Shown: piece after piece, positions 1 to 5,978 of the stretch
How the letters are laid out: every line of letters starts with the position of its first letter
Position numbering within the stretch: the first letter of the stretch is position 1
Assembly: GCA_001766965.1 (NCBI GenBank)
Contig: MEKM01000058.1
Span: 3,590 to 11,098 of the forward strand
Length of the DNA stretch: 7,509 nt
Direction: 5' to 3'
DNA from: Acidobacteria bacterium RIFCSPHIGHO2_01_FULL_67_28
GTDB lineage: Bacteria; Acidobacteriota; Terriglobia; Acidiferrales; 2-02-FULL-67-57
Position numbers and translations under genes: made by a program
Notes under the pieces: generated by a model
The model's input: only the letters and a program-made list of their open reading frames with translations
Database searches by the model: none
Told to the model about the DNA's origin: nothing

Positions 1-2244
1 GGCGCCGGCTTCGAGCCTTCGCCCGAGCCGGTCACCGAAGGCATCCTCGCCGAGATGCTTGAGGCCACGCGCGCCCGGCGCCTCGGCGGCAAAGACCTCG
101 ACCCCGCGGCCCTGGTCCACCTGAACGAGAACGACCGCGCCCGCGTCAAGACCGCTCTCTACGCCCCCTTCGTCGCCCCCGCCGGCACCGTGGGCGTGGT
201 GGAAGTCCTGAACAAGCGCGCCGGCGAGTTCACCCCCGACGACGTGACCCTAGCCGAAGAAGCCATCCGCATCACCGGCCCGGCCTATGACACCCTGCGC
301 GCCCTGGAGCAGGAGAAGCATTCGAACCTCGCCACCGTCGACCGCCTTACCGCCCTCTACGACATCGGGCGCGTCTTCGCCTCCACCCTCGAGCTCACCG
401 ACCTGCTGCCCGTCGTGGCCGACAAAATCCGCGACATCCTGGGCGCGCAGGGCTGCAACCTCTGGCTGGTGGACGCCGAGAAGAACGACCTCTACTTCGC
501 CCAGCAGGTGGGCGACGACCCCACCACCGACGCCGACGACCGCTGCCCCATGGGCGAAGGTCTCATCGGCCAGGCCGCCCAGCAGGGCGACGCCAAGCTC
601 ATCGCCGACGCCCAGGAGGAGGCCGAGCTGCTCGCGCCCCGCCAGGCGCGCAGCCAGGAGTTCCAGCTCACAACGCTCATGGCCGCGCCCCTGCTCAAGG
701 AAGAAGACGTCATCGGCGTGGTCGAAGTGGTGAACAAGCAGGACGGCACGGCCTACGACGAGGACGACCTCTTCTTCCTCACCAGCATGAGCGAGATGGC
801 CTCCATCGCCTTGAACAACGCCAACCGCCTGGCCGCCGAGCGCAAGGTGCGCGAGCTCGATGCCCTGCTCGCCATCAGCAAGGAAATCACCTCCACCCTC
901 AACCTCGACCACGTGCTCACCACCGTCGTCCACCAGGCCGCCAGCGTCGTGCCCTTCGACCGCTGCGCCATCGGGCTGTTCGACCGCCAGAAGTTCATCC
1001 TGGGCGCGGTCTCAGGCGAAGCCGAAGTCCCCCGCACCCGCGAGATGGACCAGCTCCGCGACGTCATGGAGTGGGTCGCCCGACAGGCCGACCCGGTCTC
1101 CGCCGACAACTACGACGAAGGCTGGAAGGTGAGCCACGAGGAGGCCCGCGAGCGGCTCACCGCTTTCCTCGAAGCCCACGGGCACAACGGCTTCTACGCC
1201 GTTCCGCTCAAGGACGACCAGGGCACGGTGGGGGTGCTGGCCCTCATGAGCGGCGACGCCGAGTTCCTGCTCGAAAACCATCTGGAAGTCTTGAGCATTC
1301 TCGCCAGCCAGACCACCGTCGCCATCCGCAACGCCCGCCTCTACCAGGAAGTCCCCCTGGTCAACTTCTGGCAGCCGCTGGTGGAGAAGAAGAAGAAGCT
1401 ACTCGCCATCCCCGGGGCGCAGTGGCTGGACTGGGCGTGGAAGGTGGTGGCGGTGGCCGTGGTGCTGACCGTCATCCCCTGGCCGCTGCGCATCGGCACC
1501 AACGCCACCGTGGTGCCGGCCGAGCGCCGGGCGGTGACCGCGGCCGCCGACGGCACGGTTCAGCGCGTGCTGGTGCGCGAAGGCGACCGCGTGGCCGCCG
1601 GCGCCGTTCTGGCCGAGCTCAACGCCGGCGAGAACCGCGTCCGCTGGGAACGCGCCCGCTCCAACGCCGCCCAGGCCCGCGCCGAGATGGCCCAGGCCGA
1701 GAGCCGGCGCGACTTGAACACCGCCACCCAGGCCCGCTTGCGCATGGAGATGTACAACGCCGAAGAAGCCCTCTACCGGGAGAAGGTGGAGAAGGCCACG
1801 CTGCGCGCCTCCATCAACGGCCTGGTGGTCACTCCCAAGGTGGAGGAAAAGGTCGGCCAGTTTCTCGAGCAGGGCGACCTGTTCTGCGAGCTGGTGGACA
1901 CGGAGCGGATGGCGGCGGAGATGAACGTCGAGGAAACCAAGGCGCCGCTCGTTGAGGCCGGCAGCAAAGTGGCCCTCAAGCTCAATGCCTTCCCCACCGA
2001 AACCTTTGTCGGCCGCGTGGAGCGGGTGAGCGCCCAGACGGTGGCCGCCGAGGGCGAGCAGTTCTTCGTGGTGCGCGCCCTCTTCGACAACCCTGACGCC
2101 CAGGCCCGCACCGGCATGGCCGGCCAGGGGAAGATCAGCGCCGCCGGCGGCTGGCCCATCCGCGGGTGGTATCCCATCGGATACGTGTGGTTCCGTGGCT
2201 GGGTGTATTGGGGCTGGCGGAAAGTCTGGACCTACTTGCCGTGA
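1..2244 (+). CDS. GAF-domain sensor fused to a membrane-anchored HlyD-type adaptor (5' end missing)
   Basis: The reading frame is open to the left edge, so the true start lies upstream; the ATG at 55 is internal to a GAF domain. The visible part is 747 residues (residue 1 at base 1). In order: the tail of one GAF domain (about 50-100, with GTVGVVEVLNK), a second GAF (about 118-277, with VIGVVEVVNK), a third GAF (about 280-451), a basic KKKK stretch (462-465), one membrane segment (about 478-497), a lipoyl-like half (VTAAADGTVQRVLVREGD, about 511-540), a short Glu/Arg/Ala coiled coil (about 545-595), the second lipoyl half and barrel (about 600-715) and a Trp-rich tail (718-747). The lysines before the membrane segment place the GAF domains in the cytoplasm and HlyD in the periplasm. 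GAF domains commonly bind small ligands or dimerise; no kinase or cyclase domain is visible. Gene 2 starts 11 bases after the stop, so this is the upstream member of an operon. The ligand is unknown. Confidence 0.88.
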   Translation, partial: GAGFEPSPEPVTEGILAEMLEATRARRLGGKDLDPAALVHLNENDRARVKTALYAPFVAPAGTVGVVEVLNKRAGEFTPDDVTLAEEAIRITGPAYDTLRALEQEKHSNLATVDRLTALYDIGRVFASTLELTDLLPVVADKIRDILGAQGCNLWLVDAEKNDLYFAQQVGDDPTTDADDRCPMGEGLIGQAAQQGDAKLIADAQEEAELLAPRQARSQEFQLTTLMAAPLLKEEDVIGVVEVVNKQDGTAYDEDDLFFLTSMSEMASIALNNANRLAAERKVRELDALLAISKEITSTLNLDHVLTTVVHQAASVVPFDRCAIGLFDRQKFILGAVSGEAEVPRTREMDQLRDVMEWVARQADPVSADNYDEGWKVSHEEARERLTAFLEAHGHNGFYAVPLKDDQGTVGVLALMSGDAEFLLENHLEVLSILASQTTVAIRNARLYQEVPLVNFWQPLVEKKKKLLAIPGAQWLDWAWKVVAVAVVLTVIPWPLRIGTNATVVPAERRAVTAAADGTVQRVLVREGDRVAAGAVLAELNAGENRVRWERARSNAAQARAEMAQAESRRDLNTATQARLRMEMYNAEEALYREKVEKATLRASINGLVVTPKVEEKVGQFLEQGDLFCELVDTERMAAEMNVEETKAPLVEAGSKVALKLNAFPTETFVGRVERVSAQTVAAEGEQFFVVRALFDNPDAQARTGMAGQGKISAAGGWPIRGWYPIGYVWFRGWVYWGWRKVWTYLP

Positions 2245-2246
2245 AG

Positions 2247-2251
2247 AGGAG
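2247..2251 (+). promoter_or_regulatory. Ribosome binding site deciding the start of the lipoprotein adaptor
   Basis: AGGAG, with extra purines upstream (GAAGAGGAG), lies 4 bases before the ATG at 2256 and directly after the stop of gene 1 (TGA 2242-2244). It favours the ATG at 2256 over an in-frame upstream ATG at 2166. That earlier start would overlap gene 1 by 79 bases and bury the signal peptide behind 30 extra residues. Confidence 0.7.
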
Positions 2252-2255
2252 CGCA

Positions 2256-3176
2256 ATGAAACCAAAGAGAGCCAGGCAAGCGTGGCTGATCGGCCTGTTG
2301 GCGACGGCCCTGGCCGGAGCCGGCTGCGGCGAATCGCCGAAGCCCGCCGCGCCGGCCGCGCCTCCCTCTTCTGCTGCAGCCCCGGCCGCTCCTGCGGCCA
2401 CGGGGGCCGACACCCTGGAGATCCTCACCGTGCTCTCGGTGGAGCGCGAAGTCGATGTGCTCGCCCAGCGCGACGGCATCATCGAAGACATCGTCCACGA
2501 CCAGGGAGCCCGCGTCGAGAAGGGCGCGGTGCTGGCGCGGATGGACGACCGGGAGCTGCGCGCCAAGCTCGAGCGCGCCCGCGCCGACTTGGACGCGGCC
2601 CAGAGCAACGTCAAGTACAACGAAGCCGAACTAAAGGCGCGCGAAGCTGCCTACCGCCGCGCCCAGGAGATGTTCCGGCTCGGCCTGAACAGCCAGGCCG
2701 ACCTGGAAGAAGCCGAGTTCAGGGCCAAGGGCGCGCAGTTCGACCTGGAAAGCTGGCGGGCCGTGGTGGCCCGCACCGAGGCCGACATCCGCCTGCTCGA
2801 GCTCGATCTGGAGAAAACCACCCTCCGCGCCCCCTTCGGCGGCGTGGTGGCCCTGCGCTTCATCCGCCCGGGACAGAGCCTGGTGAAAGACGAAAAGTGT
2901 TTCCGCTTGAGCCAGCTCGCTCCCTTGCAGGTGCAGTTCCTCGTGCCGGAAACGGCGGCGCGGCGCCCAGAGCTCGGCGAAGTCGTGAACGTCGCCCCGG
3001 TCAGCGATTCCCAGCGGATTTACGTGGCCCGGGTGCACAAAGTCAGCCCCACGGTCGACCCGGCGAGCGGCAGCTACGACGTCACCGCCGTCCTGACCGG
3101 CAGCGACCTGGACGAGCTGCGTCCGGGAATGTCGGTCAAGGTCCTCTGGAGGACGAGTCCCGGCAAGGCGCGCTAG
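2256..3176 (+). CDS. Lipoprotein periplasmic adaptor (AcrA/RND-type membrane fusion protein)
   Basis: This 306-residue protein begins with a lipoprotein signal: basic MKPKRARQ, a hydrophobic core, then LAGAGC with the lipidated Cys at 24. The -3 residue is Gly, slightly off the LA(G/A)C consensus. An Ala/Pro-rich linker follows (about 28-51). Next come the first lipoyl half (about 62-96), a long alpha-hairpin (about 97-187), the second lipoyl half (LRAPFGGVV, 190-198) and a beta-barrel region ending in ELRPGMSVKVLW. The hairpin contains R135-x3-M139-x6-S146. This matches the R-x3-L-x6-S tip motif by which AcrA-type adaptors dock to TolC-like channels, with Met in place of Leu. It therefore probably bridges inner and outer membranes. 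It is shorter than typical AcrA proteins (nearly 400 residues), so the membrane-proximal domain is probably reduced. It sits 11 bases after gene 1 and 12 before gene 3. The family is clear; the substrate is unknown. Confidence 0.9.
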   Translation: MKPKRARQAWLIGLLATALAGAGCGESPKPAAPAAPPSSAAAPAAPAATGADTLEILTVLSVEREVDVLAQRDGIIEDIVHDQGARVEKGAVLARMDDRELRAKLERARADLDAAQSNVKYNEAELKAREAAYRRAQEMFRLGLNSQADLEEAEFRAKGAQFDLESWRAVVARTEADIRLLELDLEKTTLRAPFGGVVALRFIRPGQSLVKDEKCFRLSQLAPLQVQFLVPETAARRPELGEVVNVAPVSDSQRIYVARVHKVSPTVDPASGSYDVTAVLTGSDLDELRPGMSVKVLWRTSPGKAR

Positions 3177-3188
3177 GCGCCGGCGTCC

Positions 3189-5348
3189 ATGCGCTTCGGC
3201 CCCACCAGCCTCCGACTCAACAGTGTCCTGGCCAAAGGGCTGCGGCGGCCGAAGCTGCGCGAGGATCTCAAGATCAGCCAGCAGGTCATCGCCGGCGAAA
3301 CCAGCTGCGTCATCAAGATCGCCGAAACCGACTCCTACGCCCGCTACGGCGCCTTCGAGTACGAGATCCTCACCCTGTGCGACGGCAGCCGCACCGCCGC
3401 TGAAATCGCCGCCGAGATGTGCGAGCGCCACCCCGACCGGCCGCTCTCGGAACCCGAGGTGATGGAGTTCCTCGACGGCATGGACTCCAACATGTGGGAG
3501 CGCAGCCTGGGGGCGCGCAACCTTGCCATCCTCGAAAAAATCCGCGACGAGCGCAAAAAAAAGGTCGATCGCGCCAGCATCCTCTACATCTACTTTTCCG
3601 CCTGGGACCCCGACAAGGTCCTGGAGCGCCTCCACCCCTACCTGCGCTTCCTCTACACCCGCCAGTTCAGCTACTTCGCCCTCTTCCTTTTCGCTCTCAC
3701 CGCCGCCATCGTCATCGGCGACTACAACCGCATCCGCGAGGACACGGTCGAGTTCTACTCCTTCACCAACAAGACCGCCTACGACCTCTGGATCTTCTGG
3801 TGGATTCTCTTCGTCATCAGCGGCATCCACGAGTTCGGCCACGGGCTCACCTGCAAGCACTTCGGCGGCGAAGTCCACCAGATGGGCTTCATGCTGATGT
3901 ACTTCACGCCTTCGTTCTACACCGACTGCACCGACATGTACATGTTCGACAAGACCCAGAAACGCCTGTGGACCATCTTCGCCGGCATCTGGATCGAGCT
4001 GGTGACCTGCGCCATCTCTACCTTCGTCTGGTACCTCTCCCCCCGCGGCTCCTTCATCGGCGACCTGGGCTACAAGACGCTCCTGCTCACGGGCGTCTCC
4101 GGCGTCATCATCAACCTCAACCCGCTGATGAAGCTCGACGGCTACTTCGCCCTCTGCCAGTACCTCGAGATCGACAACCTGCGCGACGACTCCTTCGACT
4201 ACCTCAAGGCCTGGCTCCGCCGGTACATCCTCCGCCAGGACGTTGACCTGCCTCCGGCCAGCCGCCGCAAGCGCCGCATCTTTCTGACCTTCGGCCTGGC
4301 TGCGTCCGCTTACAGCGCGATGCTCATCATGCTGGTCACCGTGTTCGCCAAGAACGTCTTTACCAGCAAGTTCGGCAACTGGGGCTACCTGCTCACCGCC
4401 GGGGTCATCTACCTCATCCTCCGCAAGAGCCTCAAGCAGTTGCTTCCCGCCGCCCGCGCCGGCCTGCGCGAGACAAAGGAGAAGTTCATGGCCTGGAGAA
4501 TGACCCGATTGCAGCAAGGAGTGGCCGGCGCCATCCTCGTCTTCGTCCTCATCCCCACCGCCGGCACCATCACCACCGAGTTCGTGCTCGAGCCGGGAGC
4601 GCGCGCCAACGTGCGCGCCACCACCCCGGGCTGGGTCAGCGAAGTGCGCGTGCGCGAAGGCGACGCCGTTGCCGCTGGCGCCGTCCTGGCCGTGCTCCGC
4701 AACCCCGAGGTCGAAGCCCGGGCCGAGATGGTGGCGCGGGAGCTCCAGTTGGCCGAGCGCGCCGCCCTGGCCGCCCGGGCCCGCAGCGACTTGGCCGGGG
4801 TCCACAAGTACAGCCAGGAACGCGCGCGTCTCCAGGCGGAGCGGGCGGAGGCCGAGGTCCGGCGCGCCGCCCTCGCGCTGCGGGCCCCGCTCGCCGGCGT
4901 CGTGGCCACGCCGCGGCTGGAGCTGCGGGTGGGCGACTACCTGGCCGAGGGGGATGAGTTCGCCGTCCTCGCCGACCGCCGCACCCTGCGCGCCCGCGTC
5001 CTGGTCCGTGACTGGGAGCTCGAAGACGTCCTGCTGAAGACCCGGGACGACGACGGCGCCGCCGTCAAGCTCAAGCTCCGCGCCTATCCCTTCCGGACCT
5101 TCTCCGGCCGCGTCCAGCAGGTGATGCCGGCGGCCGCCGCCGACCGCCCCGTGGCCGAGCCGCACAAGATCGAGCGGAAAGGACAGGAGCTGACCAACTA
5201 CTTCGCGGTGATCATGGAGTTCCCGAATCCGGAGGGTGTGCTGCGGGAAGGCTTGACCGGCCAGGGCAAGATCTACGGCCAGCGTCGCCCGCTGGTCTGG
5301 CGGGTGGCCCGCAGCGGCTGGCGGTGGTTCCGCTCCCAGGTGTGGTGA
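3189..5348 (+). CDS. PqqD-like / M50 zinc metalloprotease / HlyD adaptor fusion, polytopic membrane protein
   Basis: This 719-residue protein belongs to the group often named 'putative peptide zinc metalloprotease' (M50, site-2 protease-like). Residues about 22-105 resemble PqqD (EILTLCDGSRTAAEI, 59-73), a winged-helix fold that in peptide-modifying systems binds precursor peptides. Membrane segments are likely at about 160-177, 200-220, 260-283, 295-309, 364-387, 398-411 and 445-461. The second holds the zinc motif HEFGH (H214, E215, H218). The fourth leads into NLNPLMKLDGYF (309-320), whose D317 is the expected third metal ligand, so the protease looks catalytically intact. A periplasmic HlyD-like module follows (lipoyl half about 477-503, short coiled coil about 506-565, second half and barrel to about 700). 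A Trp-containing tail ends the protein. The ATG at 3189 lies 12 bases after gene 2; no strong Shine-Dalgarno is seen, so translational coupling is likely. The substrate is unknown. Confidence 0.88.
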   Translation: MRFGPTSLRLNSVLAKGLRRPKLREDLKISQQVIAGETSCVIKIAETDSYARYGAFEYEILTLCDGSRTAAEIAAEMCERHPDRPLSEPEVMEFLDGMDSNMWERSLGARNLAILEKIRDERKKKVDRASILYIYFSAWDPDKVLERLHPYLRFLYTRQFSYFALFLFALTAAIVIGDYNRIREDTVEFYSFTNKTAYDLWIFWWILFVISGIHEFGHGLTCKHFGGEVHQMGFMLMYFTPSFYTDCTDMYMFDKTQKRLWTIFAGIWIELVTCAISTFVWYLSPRGSFIGDLGYKTLLLTGVSGVIINLNPLMKLDGYFALCQYLEIDNLRDDSFDYLKAWLRRYILRQDVDLPPASRRKRRIFLTFGLAASAYSAMLIMLVTVFAKNVFTSKFGNWGYLLTAGVIYLILRKSLKQLLPAARAGLRETKEKFMAWRMTRLQQGVAGAILVFVLIPTAGTITTEFVLEPGARANVRATTPGWVSEVRVREGDAVAAGAVLAVLRNPEVEARAEMVARELQLAERAALAARARSDLAGVHKYSQERARLQAERAEAEVRRAALALRAPLAGVVATPRLELRVGDYLAEGDEFAVLADRRTLRARVLVRDWELEDVLLKTRDDDGAAVKLKLRAYPFRTFSGRVQQVMPAAAADRPVAEPHKIERKGQELTNYFAVIMEFPNPEGVLREGLTGQGKIYGQRRPLVWRVARSGWRWFRSQVW

Positions 5349-5371
5349 GCGGCGGGACGGCTGAAAATTAG

Positions 5372-5410
5372 AGTGGGCTGCCGTTTCCGGACGGCAGCCC
5401 ACTGGTTTTT
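5372..5410. terminator. Intrinsic terminator between convergent genes, probably bidirectional
   Basis: A perfect 13-bp stem has arms AGTGGGCTGCCGT (5372-5384) and ACGGCAGCCCACT (5391-5403) around a 6-base loop. On the plus strand TTTTT follows at 5406-5410. On the minus strand the stem is followed by CTAATTTTC. It lies 24 bases after the stop of gene 3 and 35 bases beyond the stop of the convergent repeat-protein gene, so it can end both transcripts. Confidence 0.85.
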
Positions 5411-5438
5411 GGGGAAGATGCTGTTTCCGAGGGCTGTG

Positions 5439-5738
5439 TTAGCCTTCGAAACCGGAGCCGCGCTGCAGAGTGCCGCGCTGCAGGGTCCCGCGCTGGAGCG
5501 TCCCGCGCTGGAGCGTGCCGCGCTGCAGGGTGCCGCGCTGGAGCGTCCCGCGCTGGAGCGTCCCGCGCTGGAGCGTGCCGCGTTGCAGAGTGCCGCGCTG
5601 CAGAGTGCCGCGCTGCAGAGTGCCGCGCTGGAGCGTCCCGCGCTGGAGCGTGCCGCGCTGCAACATCCCGCGCTGCAACTGCCCCTTCTGGATCTGCTTG
5701 CCTTGCTTCACATTCGAACCTTGCTTCTTGGCTGCCAT
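5439..5738 (-). CDS. Small arginine-rich LQRGT pentapeptide-repeat protein, function unknown
   Basis: I do not recognise a named family member. The 99-residue product has a basic Lys/Gln/Gly-rich head (1-20), then 15 pentapeptides (21-95): one LQRGM, thirteen LQRGT and one LQRGS, ending GFEG. IQKGQ (16-20) looks like a degenerate extra unit. There are 15 Arg and 5 Lys against a single Glu. There is no signal peptide, membrane segment or Cys. Read as GTLQR, the unit fits a loose pentapeptide-repeat pattern (small-polar-Leu-x-x), which could give a right-handed beta-helix of nearly four coils; it is not the classical A(D/N)Lxx. The frame is chosen because it has AGGAGG 9 bases before its ATG, and because all differences among the 13 LQRGT repeats (CTG/CTC/TTG, CAG/CAA, GGC/GGG, ACT/ACC/ACG) are silent only here. 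A sigma-54 promoter and an NtrC-type activator gene lie upstream. A nucleic-acid-binding, structural or secreted role is possible but unproven. Confidence 0.82.
   Translation of the reverse strand: MAAKKQGSNVKQGKQIQKGQLQRGMLQRGTLQRGTLQRGTLQRGTLQRGTLQRGTLQRGTLQRGTLQRGTLQRGTLQRGTLQRGTLQRGTLQRGSGFEG
5454..5678 (-). repeat. 15-bp tandem repeat, 15 units, encoding LQRGT
   Basis: Fifteen contiguous 15-bp units have the minus-strand form CTSCAGCGCGGSACN. Two sub-types are visible: CTG...GGC and CTC...GGG. There is also a higher-order 60-bp period: 5461-5520 and 5521-5580 differ at only three positions. The unit length is a multiple of three, so changes in copy number would preserve the reading frame of the protein. 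Confidence 0.95.
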
Positions 5739-5747
5739 TTGTGACTT

Positions 5748-5753
5748 CCTCCT
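5748..5753 (-). promoter_or_regulatory. Strong ribosome binding site of the LQRGT gene
   Basis: The minus strand reads AGGAGG, then 9 bases, then ATG (first base at 5738). This perfect Shine-Dalgarno core decides both the strand and the start of the repeat protein, since all other frames through the repeat are also open but lack such a site. Confidence 0.85.
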
Positions 5754-5800
5754 GTTTTGTTCCGCCCCGGTGCTCCCGGTTCGGTTGCTGCCCGTAGAAG

Positions 5801-5817
5801 TGCAACTAGCTGGCCAA
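5801..5817 (-). promoter_or_regulatory. Sigma-54 (-24/-12) promoter for the LQRGT gene
   Basis: The minus strand reads TTGGCCAGCTAGTTGCA. Against the sigma-54 consensus YTGGCACGNNNNTTGCW, every specified position matches except an AC to CA change within the -24 box. The GG (-24) and GC (-12) elements have the exact required spacing. Transcription would start near 5790, giving a leader of about 52 bases before the ATG at 5738. The gene immediately upstream encodes a sigma-54 activator with an intact GAFTGA loop, which supports this call. Confidence 0.75.
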
Positions 5818-5837
5818 ACCCCTGCCTTCCCCGCAGG

Positions 5838-5843
5838 ATTATA
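5838..5843 (-). promoter_or_regulatory. Possible sigma-70 -10 box (TATAAT) upstream of the LQRGT gene
   Basis: A perfect TATAAT occurs on the minus strand about 95 bases before the ATG. The sequence at a 17-base spacing (TAAGTG) is a poor -35 element. It may give weak constitutive transcription or may be chance; the sigma-54 site downstream is the better candidate. Confidence 0.3.
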
Positions 5844-5879
5844 GTGGCTGTGGTTTCACGCACTTAGCGGGGCCGGACC

Positions 5880-5908
5880 AAAAGCCACACGGGCTCCAGG
5901 CGAAGCCC
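5880..5908 (-). terminator. Weak candidate terminator after the response regulator
   Basis: On the minus strand GGGCT, an 8-base loop and AGCCC form a 5-bp stem (5891-5908). TTTT follows 7 bases later (5880-5883). It lies 70 bases beyond the regulator's stop and before the sigma-54 promoter, so it could insulate the two genes. The stem is short and the T-run is distant. Confidence 0.28.
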
Positions 5909-5940
5909 CAGGGCCGTCGGGTAGGAAATTCTTCCCCATA

Positions 5941-5955
5941 GGGTAAATTTTACCC
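5941..5955. promoter_or_regulatory. Palindromic candidate upstream activating site (GGGTAAATTTTACCC)
   Basis: Two perfect 7-bp arms (GGGTAAA / TTTACCC) flank one central base. The A/T-rich core stands out in very G+C-rich DNA. Its centre is about 158 bp upstream of the predicted sigma-54 transcription start of the LQRGT gene, the usual distance for an NtrC-type activator site. A related palindrome lies in the leader of the adjacent regulator gene. That the neighbouring regulator binds here is inference. Confidence 0.55.
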
Positions 5956-5978
5956 CCTGGGAGCGCGGGGGGTGGGGA

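Noticed and set aside
2166..2255. Upstream in-frame start adding 30 residues to the lipoprotein adaptor
   Set aside because: It would overlap gene 1 by 79 bases and place the lipoprotein signal internally. The ATG at 2256 has AGGAG and gives a proper signal peptide.
2631..5402. A 923-codon open frame on the minus strand opposite genes 2 and 3
   Set aside because: It lies antisense to two genes with clear domains, has low-complexity Gly/Glu/Val-rich content typical of shadow frames in G+C-rich DNA, and crosses the terminator hairpin. No promoter or Shine-Dalgarno supports it.
5454..5678. Possible CRISPR array
   Set aside because: The 15-bp units are directly contiguous with no spacers and code for a clean pentapeptide repeat.
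5373..5744. Plus-strand frame through the repeat giving ALQSA / ALERP units, closer to the classical A(D/N)Lxx pentapeptide pattern
   Set aside because: It has no Shine-Dalgarno, would start inside the terminator hairpin, and its units vary in amino acids at the very positions that are silent in the minus-strand LQRGT frame.
5941..5955. The GGGTAAATTTTACCC palindrome as a transcription terminator for the regulator gene
   Set aside because: The centre leaves no room for a stable RNA loop, giving at most a 5-bp weak stem, and no T-run follows. A protein-binding site is a better explanation.
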